Source: Azotimanducus chitobiosivorans
GTDB lineage: Bacteria; Pseudomonadota; Gammaproteobacteria; Pseudomonadales; Azotimanducaceae
Direction: 5' to 3'
Length of the DNA stretch: 64,000 nucleotides
Assembly: GCA_965200235.1 (NCBI GenBank)
Contig: OZ241339.1
Location: 1,240,001 to 1,304,000, forward strand
Positions 25,601-37,600 of this stretch are shown piece after piece. The translations under genes and the position numbers were made by a program. Position 1 is the stretch's first letter. Each line of letters starts with the position of its first letter. Under the pieces are notes generated by a model. It was not told where the DNA came from. It made no database searches and was given only the letters and a program-made list of their open reading frames with translations.

Positions 25601-28600
25601 CCGCCCTCCGTCACCGGCCCGTCCGCGGCTGCGGCGACCGTGACTGTCGGCAGGGTGGGCGGGGGCGGTGTCGCGCCGTCGTCGTCGCTGACCGCCACCG
25701 TCCCGGAGGACGGGGCGCCGCGGGTGTACGCGCTGCTCGTCCGCAGCGCCAGCGTCACCGCGCCGTCGGGCTCGTCCACGCTGTCCCCGGCCGTGGGCAC
25801 CGTGAATGTGGCCGTGGCGCTTCCGGCCTGGATGACGACCTCCTTATTGCCCTCGTCGTCCGCGGCCACGAAGTCCCGGCCGCCGGAGGTGTCCTCGGAC
25901 ACCGCCAGCAGAACCGTCAGGGCCTCGGCGGTGCCGCCCGTCCGGCTCACCGTGAAGCTCGCCCCCGTGCCCTCCGTCACCGCGCCGTCGCCCGACACCG
26001 TCACCGTCGGCAGGGCTGGCGGCGGCGTGACCGGCGTGACCGGCGTGACCGGCTGGGCGTTGTGCGCCTCCTTGCGCTCAAGCTCGGCGACGACCGGCGT
26101 CCACCGCGTCCAGCCGCGGTCGGCGTAGCCCTGCGCCTCGCTCGAAGACATCGGCTCGAGCGTGCCCGTCTCCACCCCGAGCGCGATCAGCACCCGCGTC
26201 CAGCGGTCCACGTGCGCCTGGCCGTGCTGCGTCTCGCTGCGCCACTGCCGGATGTTCGCCACCAGCGTCCCGTCCGGCACGAAGGTCGTGCCCGGCGGCG
26301 TCGGCGGCGCGTCGTCGTTGTCCGCCACCGCAACGCTAGCCGTGGCGGGCGTGCCCATCGCGTAGCCCACGCCAGCCGTCAACGTGGCCCGGATGGCGCC
26401 GTCGTCCTCGTCGGCGCCGTCGTCCTCGGTCGCGACGGTGAAGGTCGCTGTCCCGCCCGCGCCGACCGTCACCGTGCGCGCCCCGATCTGGCCGGAGGCC
26501 GCGAAGTCGCCGTCCTGGGTGATGTTCACCGACACGGCGAGGGAGGTGGACGGCGGCGGCGCCACCGTCAGGGTGAACACCGCGCCCACGCCCTCGGTGA
26601 TGCCCGCGCCGCCCGAGACGGTCGCCACCGGCCGCCGGACCGTGTCCGGGGCGTCGTTGTCCGCCACCTCCACCGACGCGCCCCAGCGCGCGCCCGGCGC
26701 GTAGTCGAGGCTCCCCTCCAACGTCGCGTTCACGAAGCCGCCCGGCTCCGCCGCGCCGTCGTCCACCGTCCGCACCGTGAACTCCGCCGTGGCCTGGCCG
26801 GACTGGATCGTGACCGTCCGCATGGCCTCCGCCACGAAATCGCTCTCGCGGGCCGCGTCGGGGCTCGCCTGCACATCCTCCACCGCGACGCTCACCGCCA
26901 GGTCCGCCGCCGGCGCCTCGCTCGCCGTCAGCCGGAAACTCAACACCGCGCCCTCCGCCACCGGCCCCGCCGTCAATGCCGCGATGGACACCCGGACCCT
27001 CTCCGCCTCCAGGCCCCGCAGCGCCGTCGACACCCGGCCCCAGCGCGCGCTCCGCGCCGTGTCGGTGAAGGCGAGCGCCAGCGCCTCGCGGTGGGTCAGC
27101 GGCATCACGTTGTCTAGGTCCGTCCCGCTCCCGCCCAGTGCCTTCAGCGCCCGCCGCAGGCGGGCCGCGCAGTTCGTGTCGCATGAGTCCTCCGAGATCC
27201 ACGTCCGCACCTCCGCCGCCAGCACCGACGCCGCGCTGTCCGGCGTCGCCATGGCCTGCCCCGACGCCGGGCCGGTCAAGCCGTTCCTTGTTCGCGCACG
27301 CACCTCGAACGTGTGCTCGGTGCCGTTGGCCAGGCCAGTGACCGTGTGACCCCGCCTGCCGGCGCCGCCCGGCACCGCCGTCCACGCGCCCCACGCGGCG
27401 CCCCCCGCCCGCGCCCGGTATTCGAACCCGCTGGTGCGGTCCACGGCGGGCGGCGCGTAGGCCCAGGCGAGCACGACCCGGCGGTCGCCCGCCTCCGCCG
27501 TCAGGCCGGTCGGGGCCGGCGGCGGCGCGTCGTCGTCCCGGATGGTGACGGTCGCCCGGTCGGGAGCGCCCAGCGTCACCCCGGCGGGCAGGCTGCCAGC
27601 GTTGACGAGCACGTTGAAGGTCTCGTCGTCGTCGTTGGCGTCGAAATCGTCGTCCAGGATGGCGATGCGCAGCTTCGCCTCCCTCTGTCCCGCCGGGATC
27701 GTGACCGTGTACGGGCCCGGCACGAAGTCGGAATTCTCGCTCGCGCCGGTGCCGATCGTGACGACGGTGATGTCCGTGCCCGTGCCGCGCGCCGCCGACA
27801 GCGTCAGCGTGAACTCCACCTCGGTGCGCGCCCCGTCCCTGCCCTCGTCCACGGTCACCGACGCCGGGGAAATGGTGAGCGTGACGGGCCCCATCGGCGT
27901 CGCCGTCGCGGTGTTCGACGCCGCGCTCGCCAACGTGCCGTCCAAGGCGCGGATCTGGAAGCTGTACGCCGTGCCGTTGGCGAGGCCCGTCACCGTGTGC
28001 GAGACGGTGGCGGCCGTGCTTCCGGAGATGTTCGTCCACGACCCCCAGGAGAAGGGCGAGCCTGAGCCCTGCCGGTACTCGTAGCTGTCGATGTCGCCGT
28101 CACCCGGGTCGGTCCAACCCAGCGTCACCCGCGCGTTGCCCGCCGTGGCGGCTAGGCCCTTCGGGGCCGCGGGGGCGTCCGGCGGCGGATCGGTGATGGA
28201 GAACGCCGCCAGGGTGTCGGTGCCGGACGCGCCGCCGCCGAGGTTCGTGCCGGAATTGGCGTTGAGCGTGCCTAGGTCGATGTCCACCGTCTCGTCGCCG
28301 GTCTCGGCGGTGTTGTCGGCGGTGGCGCTCAGGGTGAGCGTGATCGAGGCGGCGGACGGGCCGGTGAAGGTCACGCGAGGGTTGTTGCCCTGGTCGACAT
28401 TGTTCAGGTCCTGGCAGGCCACGCCGGTCGCGGTGGCGCAGGTGGTGGTGTAGTCCGTGCCGCGCGCGGCCCCGCCGCCGAAGGTCAGCGGCACGGGCAG
28501 GATCTCCCCACCGGCCAGTCCGCGGCCGAGGGTCACGGTGAAGGTCTTGGTGCCGCCCTCCTCGACGTTGCCAGCCGCGCCCGCCAAGGTCACGGTGGTG

Positions 28601-31600
28601 GCGTCGTTGTCGGTGATGGTGATCTCGACTTCCCTGGTGGCGCCCAGCACCGTGCCGGCCGGCGGCGTGTGCAGCTCGACGACCACCGTCTCCGGCGGCT
28701 CGTCGGCGCTGTCGTTGGTCACCGCGAAGGTGGTCGTGCCGGTGCTCGCGTTGTTGGCGATGCCGATGTTGGCGGCCAGCGCCGTGTAGTCGTTCCCCTG
28801 CGCGGTGGTGCTCGCCGTCTTGACGCGGATGGGGAAGTTCAGGGTCGCGCCGGACGTGTTCGCCTCGCTGCGCGTCGCGGTCAGCGTCAGGGCGCTGCCG
28901 CCCTCCGTGATGCTGGCGGCGGAGACCGACAGGGTCACCGACGGCGAGTCGTCGTCGGTGACGGTGACCGCCAGGTCGCCGGTGACCGAGTTGTAGCCAC
29001 CACCGGTGGCGGTGTGTGACAGCGTGGCGGTGTCGTTCGTCGTGTCGTCGTCCTGCGCCGCCGAGACGGTCACCGTCTTTCCGGTGGCCCAGTCGGTGGT
29101 GGTGAAGGTCAGGGTGTTCTGGTCGCCGTTCGTGCCGGTGTCGGTGTCCGCCGTCACGTCGGCGTTGTCGCTCGCCACCGTCACCGTGACGCCAGCGCTG
29201 GGCCTGATGTTCAGCGCCACCGTGTAGCTGCCGCTGCCGCCCTCGTCCACCCTGAGCGAGGCGGGCGTGAATACCAGCGCGGGGGCGGCGGGCATCGCGG
29301 CCGCGGTGTTCGACTCCGCGCTCTCCGCCGGGCCGTTCACGGCGCGGATCTGGAAGCTGTACGCCGTGCCGTTGGCGAGGCCGGTCACCGTATGCGTGGT
29401 CGTCTCGTCGTCGCTGTTGGCGATGTCCGTCCAGCTCCCCCAGGTGACGGTCGTGCCCGTCCCCTGCCGGTACTGGTACCCGTCGATGACGTCGTTGAAC
29501 GGGTCGGTCCAGCGCAGCATCACCTGCGCGTTGCCCGCTTCTGCCGTCAGGCCCGTCGGGGCGGGGGGCTCCCAGGCCGCCGTCGCCGTCACGGTGCTGG
29601 CCGGGCCAGTGTTGACGCCGTCGCTGGCCGCGTTCGCCTCCACCTCGATCACCACATCGGCGTCGCCATCCGGAGTGATGGGCAGGTCGTAGGCGTAGCT
29701 GCCGGCGGCCATCAGCGTGCCCTTCGCGCCGCCGGTAACCGCGATGGACTCCGTGTCGAAGTAGGTCACGAGCTCGGAGAAGTCGAACTCCACCGTGAAC
29801 GGCGAGCGGTCGCTGATCGTTTCCGGTACATTGTTGATATCCAGCGTCGGCGCGGTGTTGTCCCACACCGCCGTGTCGGCGACCGCACTGGCAGGGCCGC
29901 TGTTGCCGCTGCCGTCGGTGACCGCGTCTTGCGCCACCCTCACCGTCACATCGCCGGCCGCGCCCGTCGGCGTCACCGGCATGGTGTACGTGGCCCCGCT
30001 GCCGGTCAGCGCGCCCTTCGTGCCGCCGGTCACGGTGATGTCGGTGGCGGCGAAGCCGGTCACGGGCTCGTTGAAGGTGAAGGTCGCCATGAACGCCGTG
30101 CGCACGTTGATCTTGTCCGGCACCTCGATGCTCAGCGTCGGCGCGTCGGTGTCCGCCGTGCCGATGACGATGGCGACCGGCGCGCCGGCGGTGCTCGTGC
30201 CGCCCGTGCCATCGGTGGACGGGTCCGCCCGGTCAAGGTTGCTCGTCACGCTGCCGAAGCCGATGGAGAGCGTCTCGTTGGCGTCGCCGTCGGTGGCCGC
30301 CGTCAGCGTCAGGGTGGCCACCTGCTGCGTGCCCGTGTCGGACCCCGTGAACACCACGGCGGGCTGCGCGGCGCTGTATGGCGAGCCCGCGTTCAGCGTC
30401 ACCCCGTTGTTCAGGCTCCCGCCCGATGCCAGGATGAGCGTGTAGTCGCTGGCGGTGACGCCCGTGCCGGACACCGTCAGCGGCGCCGTCACCGTCTCGT
30501 TCGCGATCAGGTCGCGCCCCAGCATCACGGTCAGCGTCGCCGTGCCGCCCTCGGCCACCACGCCCGTGCCCGTCCGCGCCAGGGTCACGGTGGTGGGGTC
30601 GTTGTCGATCACCGTCACCGAAAGCGGCGGCACGGTGAGGCCGTCGTAAGCGGTGCCGGCCACTTCATCGGTCGTGAACGTGACCTGCGCCGCCGCGCGC
30701 GAGCCCGGCGTGTCCGTCGCGTTCTCCGACGCGGCCGCCGCCCGCACCGTCACGGTCTGGGGGGCGTTCCATGAAGTTGTCCGGCCGTCCTGGCTGGAGA
30801 ACTCGATCACCTCGCTGGCGCTGAAGGCGGTGTTTGAATCGGTCCCCTCCAGCTCGACACCCGAGCCGGCGGCCGCGGTGACTCTCACCAGGGGGCTGCC
30901 CGGCCGCGCGTCCAGCACCACCGTGAACGTGTCCTCGTCGCCGCCGCCCTCCGTCACCACCGTGCTCCCGCCGGTCTCGGCGACCGTCACGCCGGGCGGG
31001 GGGTCGGTGATGGAGAAGCTCAGGCTGCCGCTGCCGGACGCGCCGCCGTCGAGGCCGGTGCCGGTGAGCGTGCCGAGACCGATGGTCACCGTCTCGCTGC
31101 CCTCCGTCGCGCTGTCGGTTTCCGCCGTCAGCGTCAGCGTGACGCTCTCGGCGGTCGTGCCCGTCGTCGGGCCGGTGAAGGTAACCGTCGGGGTTGTGGC
31201 GGTGTCCAGGTTGTTGCAGGTCACGCCGGTGGGCAGCGTGCTCGGACAGGCGGTGGTGTAGTCGGTGCCGCGCGTGGCCGCGCCGCCGAAGGTCAGCGGC
31301 ACGGGCAGGATCTCGCCGTTGACCAGCCCGCGACCAAGGGTCACAGTGAACGTTTTCTCGCCCCCTTCCTCGACATTGGCAGCGGCGCCCGCCAAGGTCA
31401 CGCTGGTCGCGTCGTTGTCGGTCACCGTCACCCTGTCCACCCGCGGGCTGCCGATGGCGTAGTCGGTGCCGGTCGCCACGGTCGCGGTCACCGGGCCGCT
31501 CGGCTCGTCGGCGCTGTCGCCCACCGTGGCCACCGTGAAGGTGGCGCTGCCCGAGGTGGGGATACTCACCATGCGGTTGCCCTCGCCGCCCGAAGCGACG

Positions 31601-34600
31601 AAGTCCGCGTTCGGGGCGTCCGCCACGCCGACGGTCACGCTCAGGGCGCTCACGAGCGTGCGGTCCACCGTCAGCGTGAAGCTCGCTGCCGCGCCCTCCG
31701 CCACCGGCGACGCGCCCGCGGCGATGGTCACCGTCGGCAGCACCACCGGCAGCGTGACGGTGACCAGGTCCGACTGCGTCCCTCGGGCGCTGCCGGCCAG
31801 CGCGCGGATCCGGATCTGGTAGGTGCTGCCGTTGTCCAGTCCGGTCAGGGTGTAGGTGGTGGTGCCGGCGCCGCTGCCGGGCATCGCCGTCCAACCGACC
31901 AGCCTGCCACTCACCGCGTAGGAATACTCGTATCCGGTGATGGCGCTGTTGTTCGGATTGTCCCAAGTCAGCACCGCCTCGCCGTCGCCCGCCGCGCCGG
32001 CCAGGTTGGCTGGCTTGCCCGGCGGGGGCGCCGGCGTCGCGGTCACAGTGCCCGACGCCGCGCCGTTCGCCGTCCCGTCCACGGCGCGTACCTGGAAGCT
32101 GTACTGCGTGCCGTTGGTCAGGCCCGTCACCGTGTGCGAGACGGTGGTGGCCGTGCTGCCGGAGATGCCCGTCCACGACCCCCAGGCGAAAGGCGAGCCC
32201 GATCCCTGCCGGTACTCGTAGCTGTCGATGTCGCTGTCGGACGGGTCGGTCCAGCTCAGGGTCACCCGGGCATTGCCCTTCGTGGCTGTCAGGCCGGTCG
32301 GGGCATTCGGCGCGGCGGCATCATCGTCGGTGACGGTGACGACCAGATTGCCGGTGACCGAGTTGTAGCCGCCGCCGCTGGCGCTATGGGACAGCGTGGC
32401 GCTGTCGTTCGCCGTGTCGGCGTCGTCCGCCGCCAGGACCGTCACCGTCTGCGGGGTGTCCCAGGTGCCCGCGGTGAATGTCAAGGGTGTGGTCTGGGTG
32501 CCGGCCATGTCGGGATTGGTGTCGAACGTCACCTCGCCGACGGCCCCAGCCACCGTCACCGTGACGTTGGCGGTGGGCTCGCTGGTGAGCGCCACCGTGT
32601 AGGAGCCGCTGGCGTTCTCCGCCACGGTGAGGGCGGTCGGGGTGAATTTGAAGCCGGCGGTGTCGTCGTCCATGACGGACACTGGGAGGATGTTGGCGGT
32701 GAACCGGCTGTCGGTCGAGGTCGGCGTATGCTCGATGTTGGCCGACCGGACATTGCTCGGATTGTCGATGTCGTCGTTCACGGCGGTCACCGTCACCATC
32801 TGCGGCGTGCTCCAAGTGCTGTCGGTGAAGGTCAGGCTGGCGGGGGCGACCGTGACCACGCCGGCCGTCTGCGGCGCCACCGCCACGACCACGTTGTGCG
32901 TCGGCTCGGCGCCCAGCCGCACGGTGTAGGTGTCGGTGCCGGTCGGCTCGGTGACGTTCACGCTTACCGCTGAGAGGACGATGCCCTCATCGTTGTCGAG
33001 GATGGTCACGTCGGTCTGGACGGACGAGCCGCGCCCAATGACAGCGGTGCTGACGACATCGGCGATGGTCAGGGTGAAGATTTCGGGGATTTCGACGGCA
33101 GAGTCATCTGTGATGGCGATGGACAGCGTGGCGCTCGTCATGCCCGCCGGGATGGTCACGCTGTACCGGCCGGTGGCGCCGTCGGGCCCGGTCACGGTGC
33201 CCGCGGCGTAGTCGTCGCCCTTGGTGGCGGTGCCGCCGCCGGCGGTGATGTAGACCGTCACGTCGGTGGATACTGTTGCGGACAGCGACACGTCCACCGC
33301 CGCGGCGCTGCCGCCTTCAACGGCGGATTCGTTAGAGCGGGCGAACTGCACCGTGGCGTCGGCGGTGGACTTCGGGGTGACCGAGACCCAGGCCGACGCG
33401 GCGCCCGCCGCGTTGCTCGAGAACGCGCGGATCCGGAAACGCAGCGCGGTGCCGTTGCCCAAGCCGGTTGCCACGTATTTCGTGGTGGCGGCGTTGCTGC
33501 CCGCCATCTCCGCCCACATGTACCCATCCACCTGCCACTGGTACCTGCTGATGTCGCTGTCGCCGGGGTTGGTCCAGTACAGCGTCACCTGCCCCGAACC
33601 CGGCACCGCGCGCAGCCCCGTGGGGGCGGCCGGGCCGCTCCCCGGGATGGCCGAGACCGCCGCCGACGCGGCGCCCAGCAGCGCCCCGGCGATGGCCCGC
33701 AGCTGGAACCTGTGCTCCTCGCCGTTGGTCAGGGGGGACAGCGTGAAGCCGGTGGAGCCGGCGCCGGCGCCGCCCAAGGTCGTCCAAGCGCCCCAGTTCC
33801 GGTTCCAGATCCGGTACTGGTAGCCGGTGATGGCGTTGTTGCCGGGGTTGGTCCAGGTCAGCGAGACCTCGCCGTCGCCCGGCGTGGCGGTCAGGCCGGT
33901 TGGGGCGGCCGGGGCCCCGGCGGCGACGGGCGTCGCGGTCGCGGTGTTCGACGCCGTGCTGTTGGCGGTCCCGTCCGCGGCGCGGATCTGGAAGCTGTAC
34001 TCCGTGCCGTTGGTCAGGCTGGCCACCGTGTGGGCGGTCGTGGTGGCGCCGCTGCTCTCGATGTCCATCCACGACCCCCAGACGACGGGCGAGCCCGTGC
34101 CTTGGCGGTACTGGTACTTGTCGATGTCGCTGTCGTCGGGATCGTCCCAGCTCAGGGCGATCTCGGCATCGCCCGCCGTGGCGGTCAGGCCCGTGGGCGC
34201 GTCGGGGGCCGCGGCGGGCGTCGCGGTCACGGTCGCCGATTCGGTGCCGTTCGTCGTCCCGACCACCGCACGAATTTGAAAGCTGTACTGTGTGCCGTTG
34301 GCGAGGCCCGTCACCGTATGCGAAACGGTGGTGTCGTCGCTGCCGGTGATGCTCGTCCACGACCCCCAGGCGAAGGGCGAGCCCGACCCTTGCCGGTATT
34401 CGTAGCCGTCGATATTGCTGTCGGACGGGTCGGTCCACGTGAGCTTCACCTGCCTATCGCCCGCCGTGGCCATCAGCCCTCCCGGGGCGGCGGGTGCGGC
34501 CGCGCCAATGACGATGGCGACCGGCGCGCCGGCGGTGCTCGTGCCGTCCGTGCCGCTGGTGGAGGCGTCCGCCCGGTCGAGGTTGCTCGTCACGCTGCCG

Positions 34601-37600
34601 AACCCGACCGAGAGCGTCTCGTTCGACTCGCTCACGCCGTCCGCCGCCGCCGTCAGCGTCAGCGTCGCCACCTGCTGCGTGCCCGTGTCGGACCCGGTGA
34701 ACACCACGGCGGGCTGCGCGGCGGTGTATGGCGTGCTTGTGTTGAGCGTCACGCCGTTGTTCAGGCTCCCGCCAGCGCTCAGCGCCAACGTGTAGTCCCC
34801 GGCGGTGACGCCGGTGCCGGACACCGTCAGCGGCGCGGTCACCGTCTCGTTCGCGATGAGGTCGCGCCCGAGCGTCACGGTCAGCGTCGCCGTGCCGCCC
34901 TCGGCGACTACGCCCATGCCGACGCGCGCCAGCGTCACCGACGTGGGGTCGCTGTCGATCACCGTCACCGTCAGCGGATCGACGGTGACGCTGTCGTAGG
35001 TGGAGCCTCCGAAATGGGCGGCGGTGAACGTGACCTCCTCCTCCCTGCGCGAGCCGGGCGTGTCCGTGCCGTCCCGCGCGGCGGTCGCACGCACGCGGTA
35101 GGTTTGGGGGCCGTTCCACTGCGCGTTGGGGAACGAGAGCTGCTCGTCCCCGCTGAAGACGTCGCCGACATCCCCCCCTTCCAGCTCGATGCGCGACGCG
35201 GCGGTCGCGCGCGCCCGGACATTGACGTTGCTTCCCGCCGGCTCCGGCTGCGTGTCCAGCACCGCCGTGAAGGTGTCCACGACCGTCGTGTCGCCCTCCG
35301 TCACCACCGTGCTGCCGCCGCTCTCCACGAACGTCACGCCCGGGGGGTCGATGATGGAGAAGGTAGCCAAGGTAGTGCTGCCCGACGCCCCGCCGCCGAG
35401 GCCCGTGCCGGAGCTCGAACTCAGCGCGCCGAGGTCGATATCGACCGTCTCGCCGCCGGACTCCTTGGCGGTGTCCGTCAGCGCCGTCAGCGTCAGCGTC
35501 ACGCTGGTGGCGGTCGCGCTCAAAGCCGAGCCGGTGAAGGTGACGCGGGGCATGTTGCCGTCGGCGACGCTGTTCAGGTCGTGGCAGGTCACGCCGGTCG
35601 CGCTCGCGCAGGCCGTGGTGTAGTCGGTGTTGCGGGTGGCCTCGCCGCCGAAGGTCAGCGGCACGTCCAGCGCCTCGCCGTTCACCAGTCCGCGGCTCAG
35701 GCTCACGGTGAAGGTCTTGGTGTCCCCCTCCTCGACGTTGCCCGCGGCGCCCGCCAAGGTCACGGCGGTGGCGTCGTTGTCGGTGATGGTGATCTCCACC
35801 TCCGTCGCGGCCCCCAGCTCCGTGCCGTCCGGCGGCGTGTGCAGCTCGACGACCACCTTCTCCGGCGGCTCGTCGGCATTGTCGTCGGTGACGGCGAAGG
35901 TGGTGGTGCCGGTGCTGTCGCCGTCGGCGATGCTGATATTGGCGGCCAGCGCCGTGTAGTCGTTCCCCTGCGCGGTGGTGTCCGCGGTCTTGACCTGGAT
36001 GGGGAATTCCAAGGCCGCGCCGGACGCGTTGGCCTCGCTGCGCGTGGCGGTGATGGTCAGGGCGCTGCCGCCCTCCGTGATCGCGCCGCTCGAGGACACC
36101 GCCAAGATCACCGTCGCCGAGTCGTCGTCGGTGACGGTGACATCCAAGTCGCCGGTGACCGAGTTGTAGCCGCCGCCACTGGCGGTGTGGGTGAGCGTGG
36201 CGCTGTCGTTCGCCGCGTCGTCGTCCTGCCCGGCCAAGACCGTGACCGTCTTGCCACTGTTCCAGTCGGAGGTGGTGAAGCTGAGGGTGTTCTGGTTGCC
36301 GTCCGTGCCAGTGTCGGTGTCGAACTCCACCTCGCCGCTCGCCCCGGCCACCGTCACCGTGACGTTGCCCGTCGGCTCGCTGGTCAGCGCCACCGTGTAG
36401 GTGGCGTCGGCGCCCTCGTTCACCGTCAGTTCGTCCGGGACGAAAGCCAGGCCGGCAGTGTCGTCGTCCTCGACGGCGACGGCTACCCGGGGGATGATGG
36501 ACGAAGGGAACCTCCGGTCGGCCGAGGTGAGCGTGTTGTAGATGTCGCCGGACCTTCTGCCGCCCGGGTTGACGATGTCGTCCGGCACGGCGGTCACCGT
36601 CACCATCTGCGGCATGTCCCAGGTGGTGCTGGTGAACGTCAGGCTGGCGGGTTCGGCCGTGGCTATGTCGGGGTCTAGCGCATCCACCGCCACGGTCACG
36701 TCGGCCGTCGGAGGGGTGGTCAGCACCAAGGTGTAGGTGCCTTCGCTTTGCAACACGCTTCCCGCCGTCTCCCTCAAATTCAGCGAGGTCGGCGATGCAG
36801 TGGCGCCGCTCTCGCTGTCCGCGATGGTCACAGTCACGGTCGTAGTAGCACCGCGCCCGATGACCTCGGTGCTGACGATGTCGGCGATGGCGACCGTGAA
36901 GGTCTCGTCGCCTTCCAGGATGGCGTCGTCCGTCAAGGCGATCGACAGTGTGGCGCTGGTCATGCCAGCCGCGATGGTCACCTTGTACAGGCCGGCCGCG
37001 CCGCCGGGGCCGGTCTCGGTGCCGGCGGCGTAATCGGCACCCTTGGTGGCGGTGCCGTCGGTGGCGGTGAGATAGACCTCCACCGCAGCGCCGGATACGG
37101 CGGCGGAGAGTTCCACCGCCACCTCGGCGTCCTCATTATCCTCAAAGGGGTCAAAACTGATGGTCAGCGAGACATTGGCCGCGGCCGCCGCCACTTCGAT
37201 GTCGAAGCTGTCCGTCACCGTGCCGCCGTTGCCGTCGTCGGCGGTGACCCGCACCGTCACGGTGCCGGCGTTGCCCGACTGCGGCGTGCCGGCGAAGGTG
37301 CGGCTGGCCTGGGTGAAAGTCAGCCAGGTAGGCAGCGCGGAGCCGTCGCCTTGGGTGGCCGTGTAGCTCAGCGTGTCACTGTCGGCGTCGGTGAAGGCAT
37401 CGGCCGGGAACTGGTAGCTGAACGCCTGACCGGTGGGCGCTTGGCGGTCGGGCAGCGCCTTGGCCACCGTCGGGGCGCGGTTGGCGGCGACGGGCGTCGC
37501 GGTCACGGTGGCCGATTCGGTGCCGTTCGTCGTCCCGTCCACGGCGCGCACTTGGAAGCTGTACTGTGTGCCGTTGGTCAGGCCGGTGATCGTGTGGCTG

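Noticed and set aside
23203..27117. A 1,304-codon plus-strand ORF, and other long ones at 33712-36678 and 36748-38556
   Set aside because: They are antisense to the giant gene. They are rich in Arg, Ala, Pro and His with no domain pattern, as expected from very GC-rich third positions.
26336..28039. A 567-codon minus-strand ORF in another frame of the giant gene (and similar ones at 28100, 30665, 33332)
   Set aside because: Low-complexity Arg/Gly/His sequence; shadow of the real frame, which carries recognisable FN3 and Calx-beta domains.
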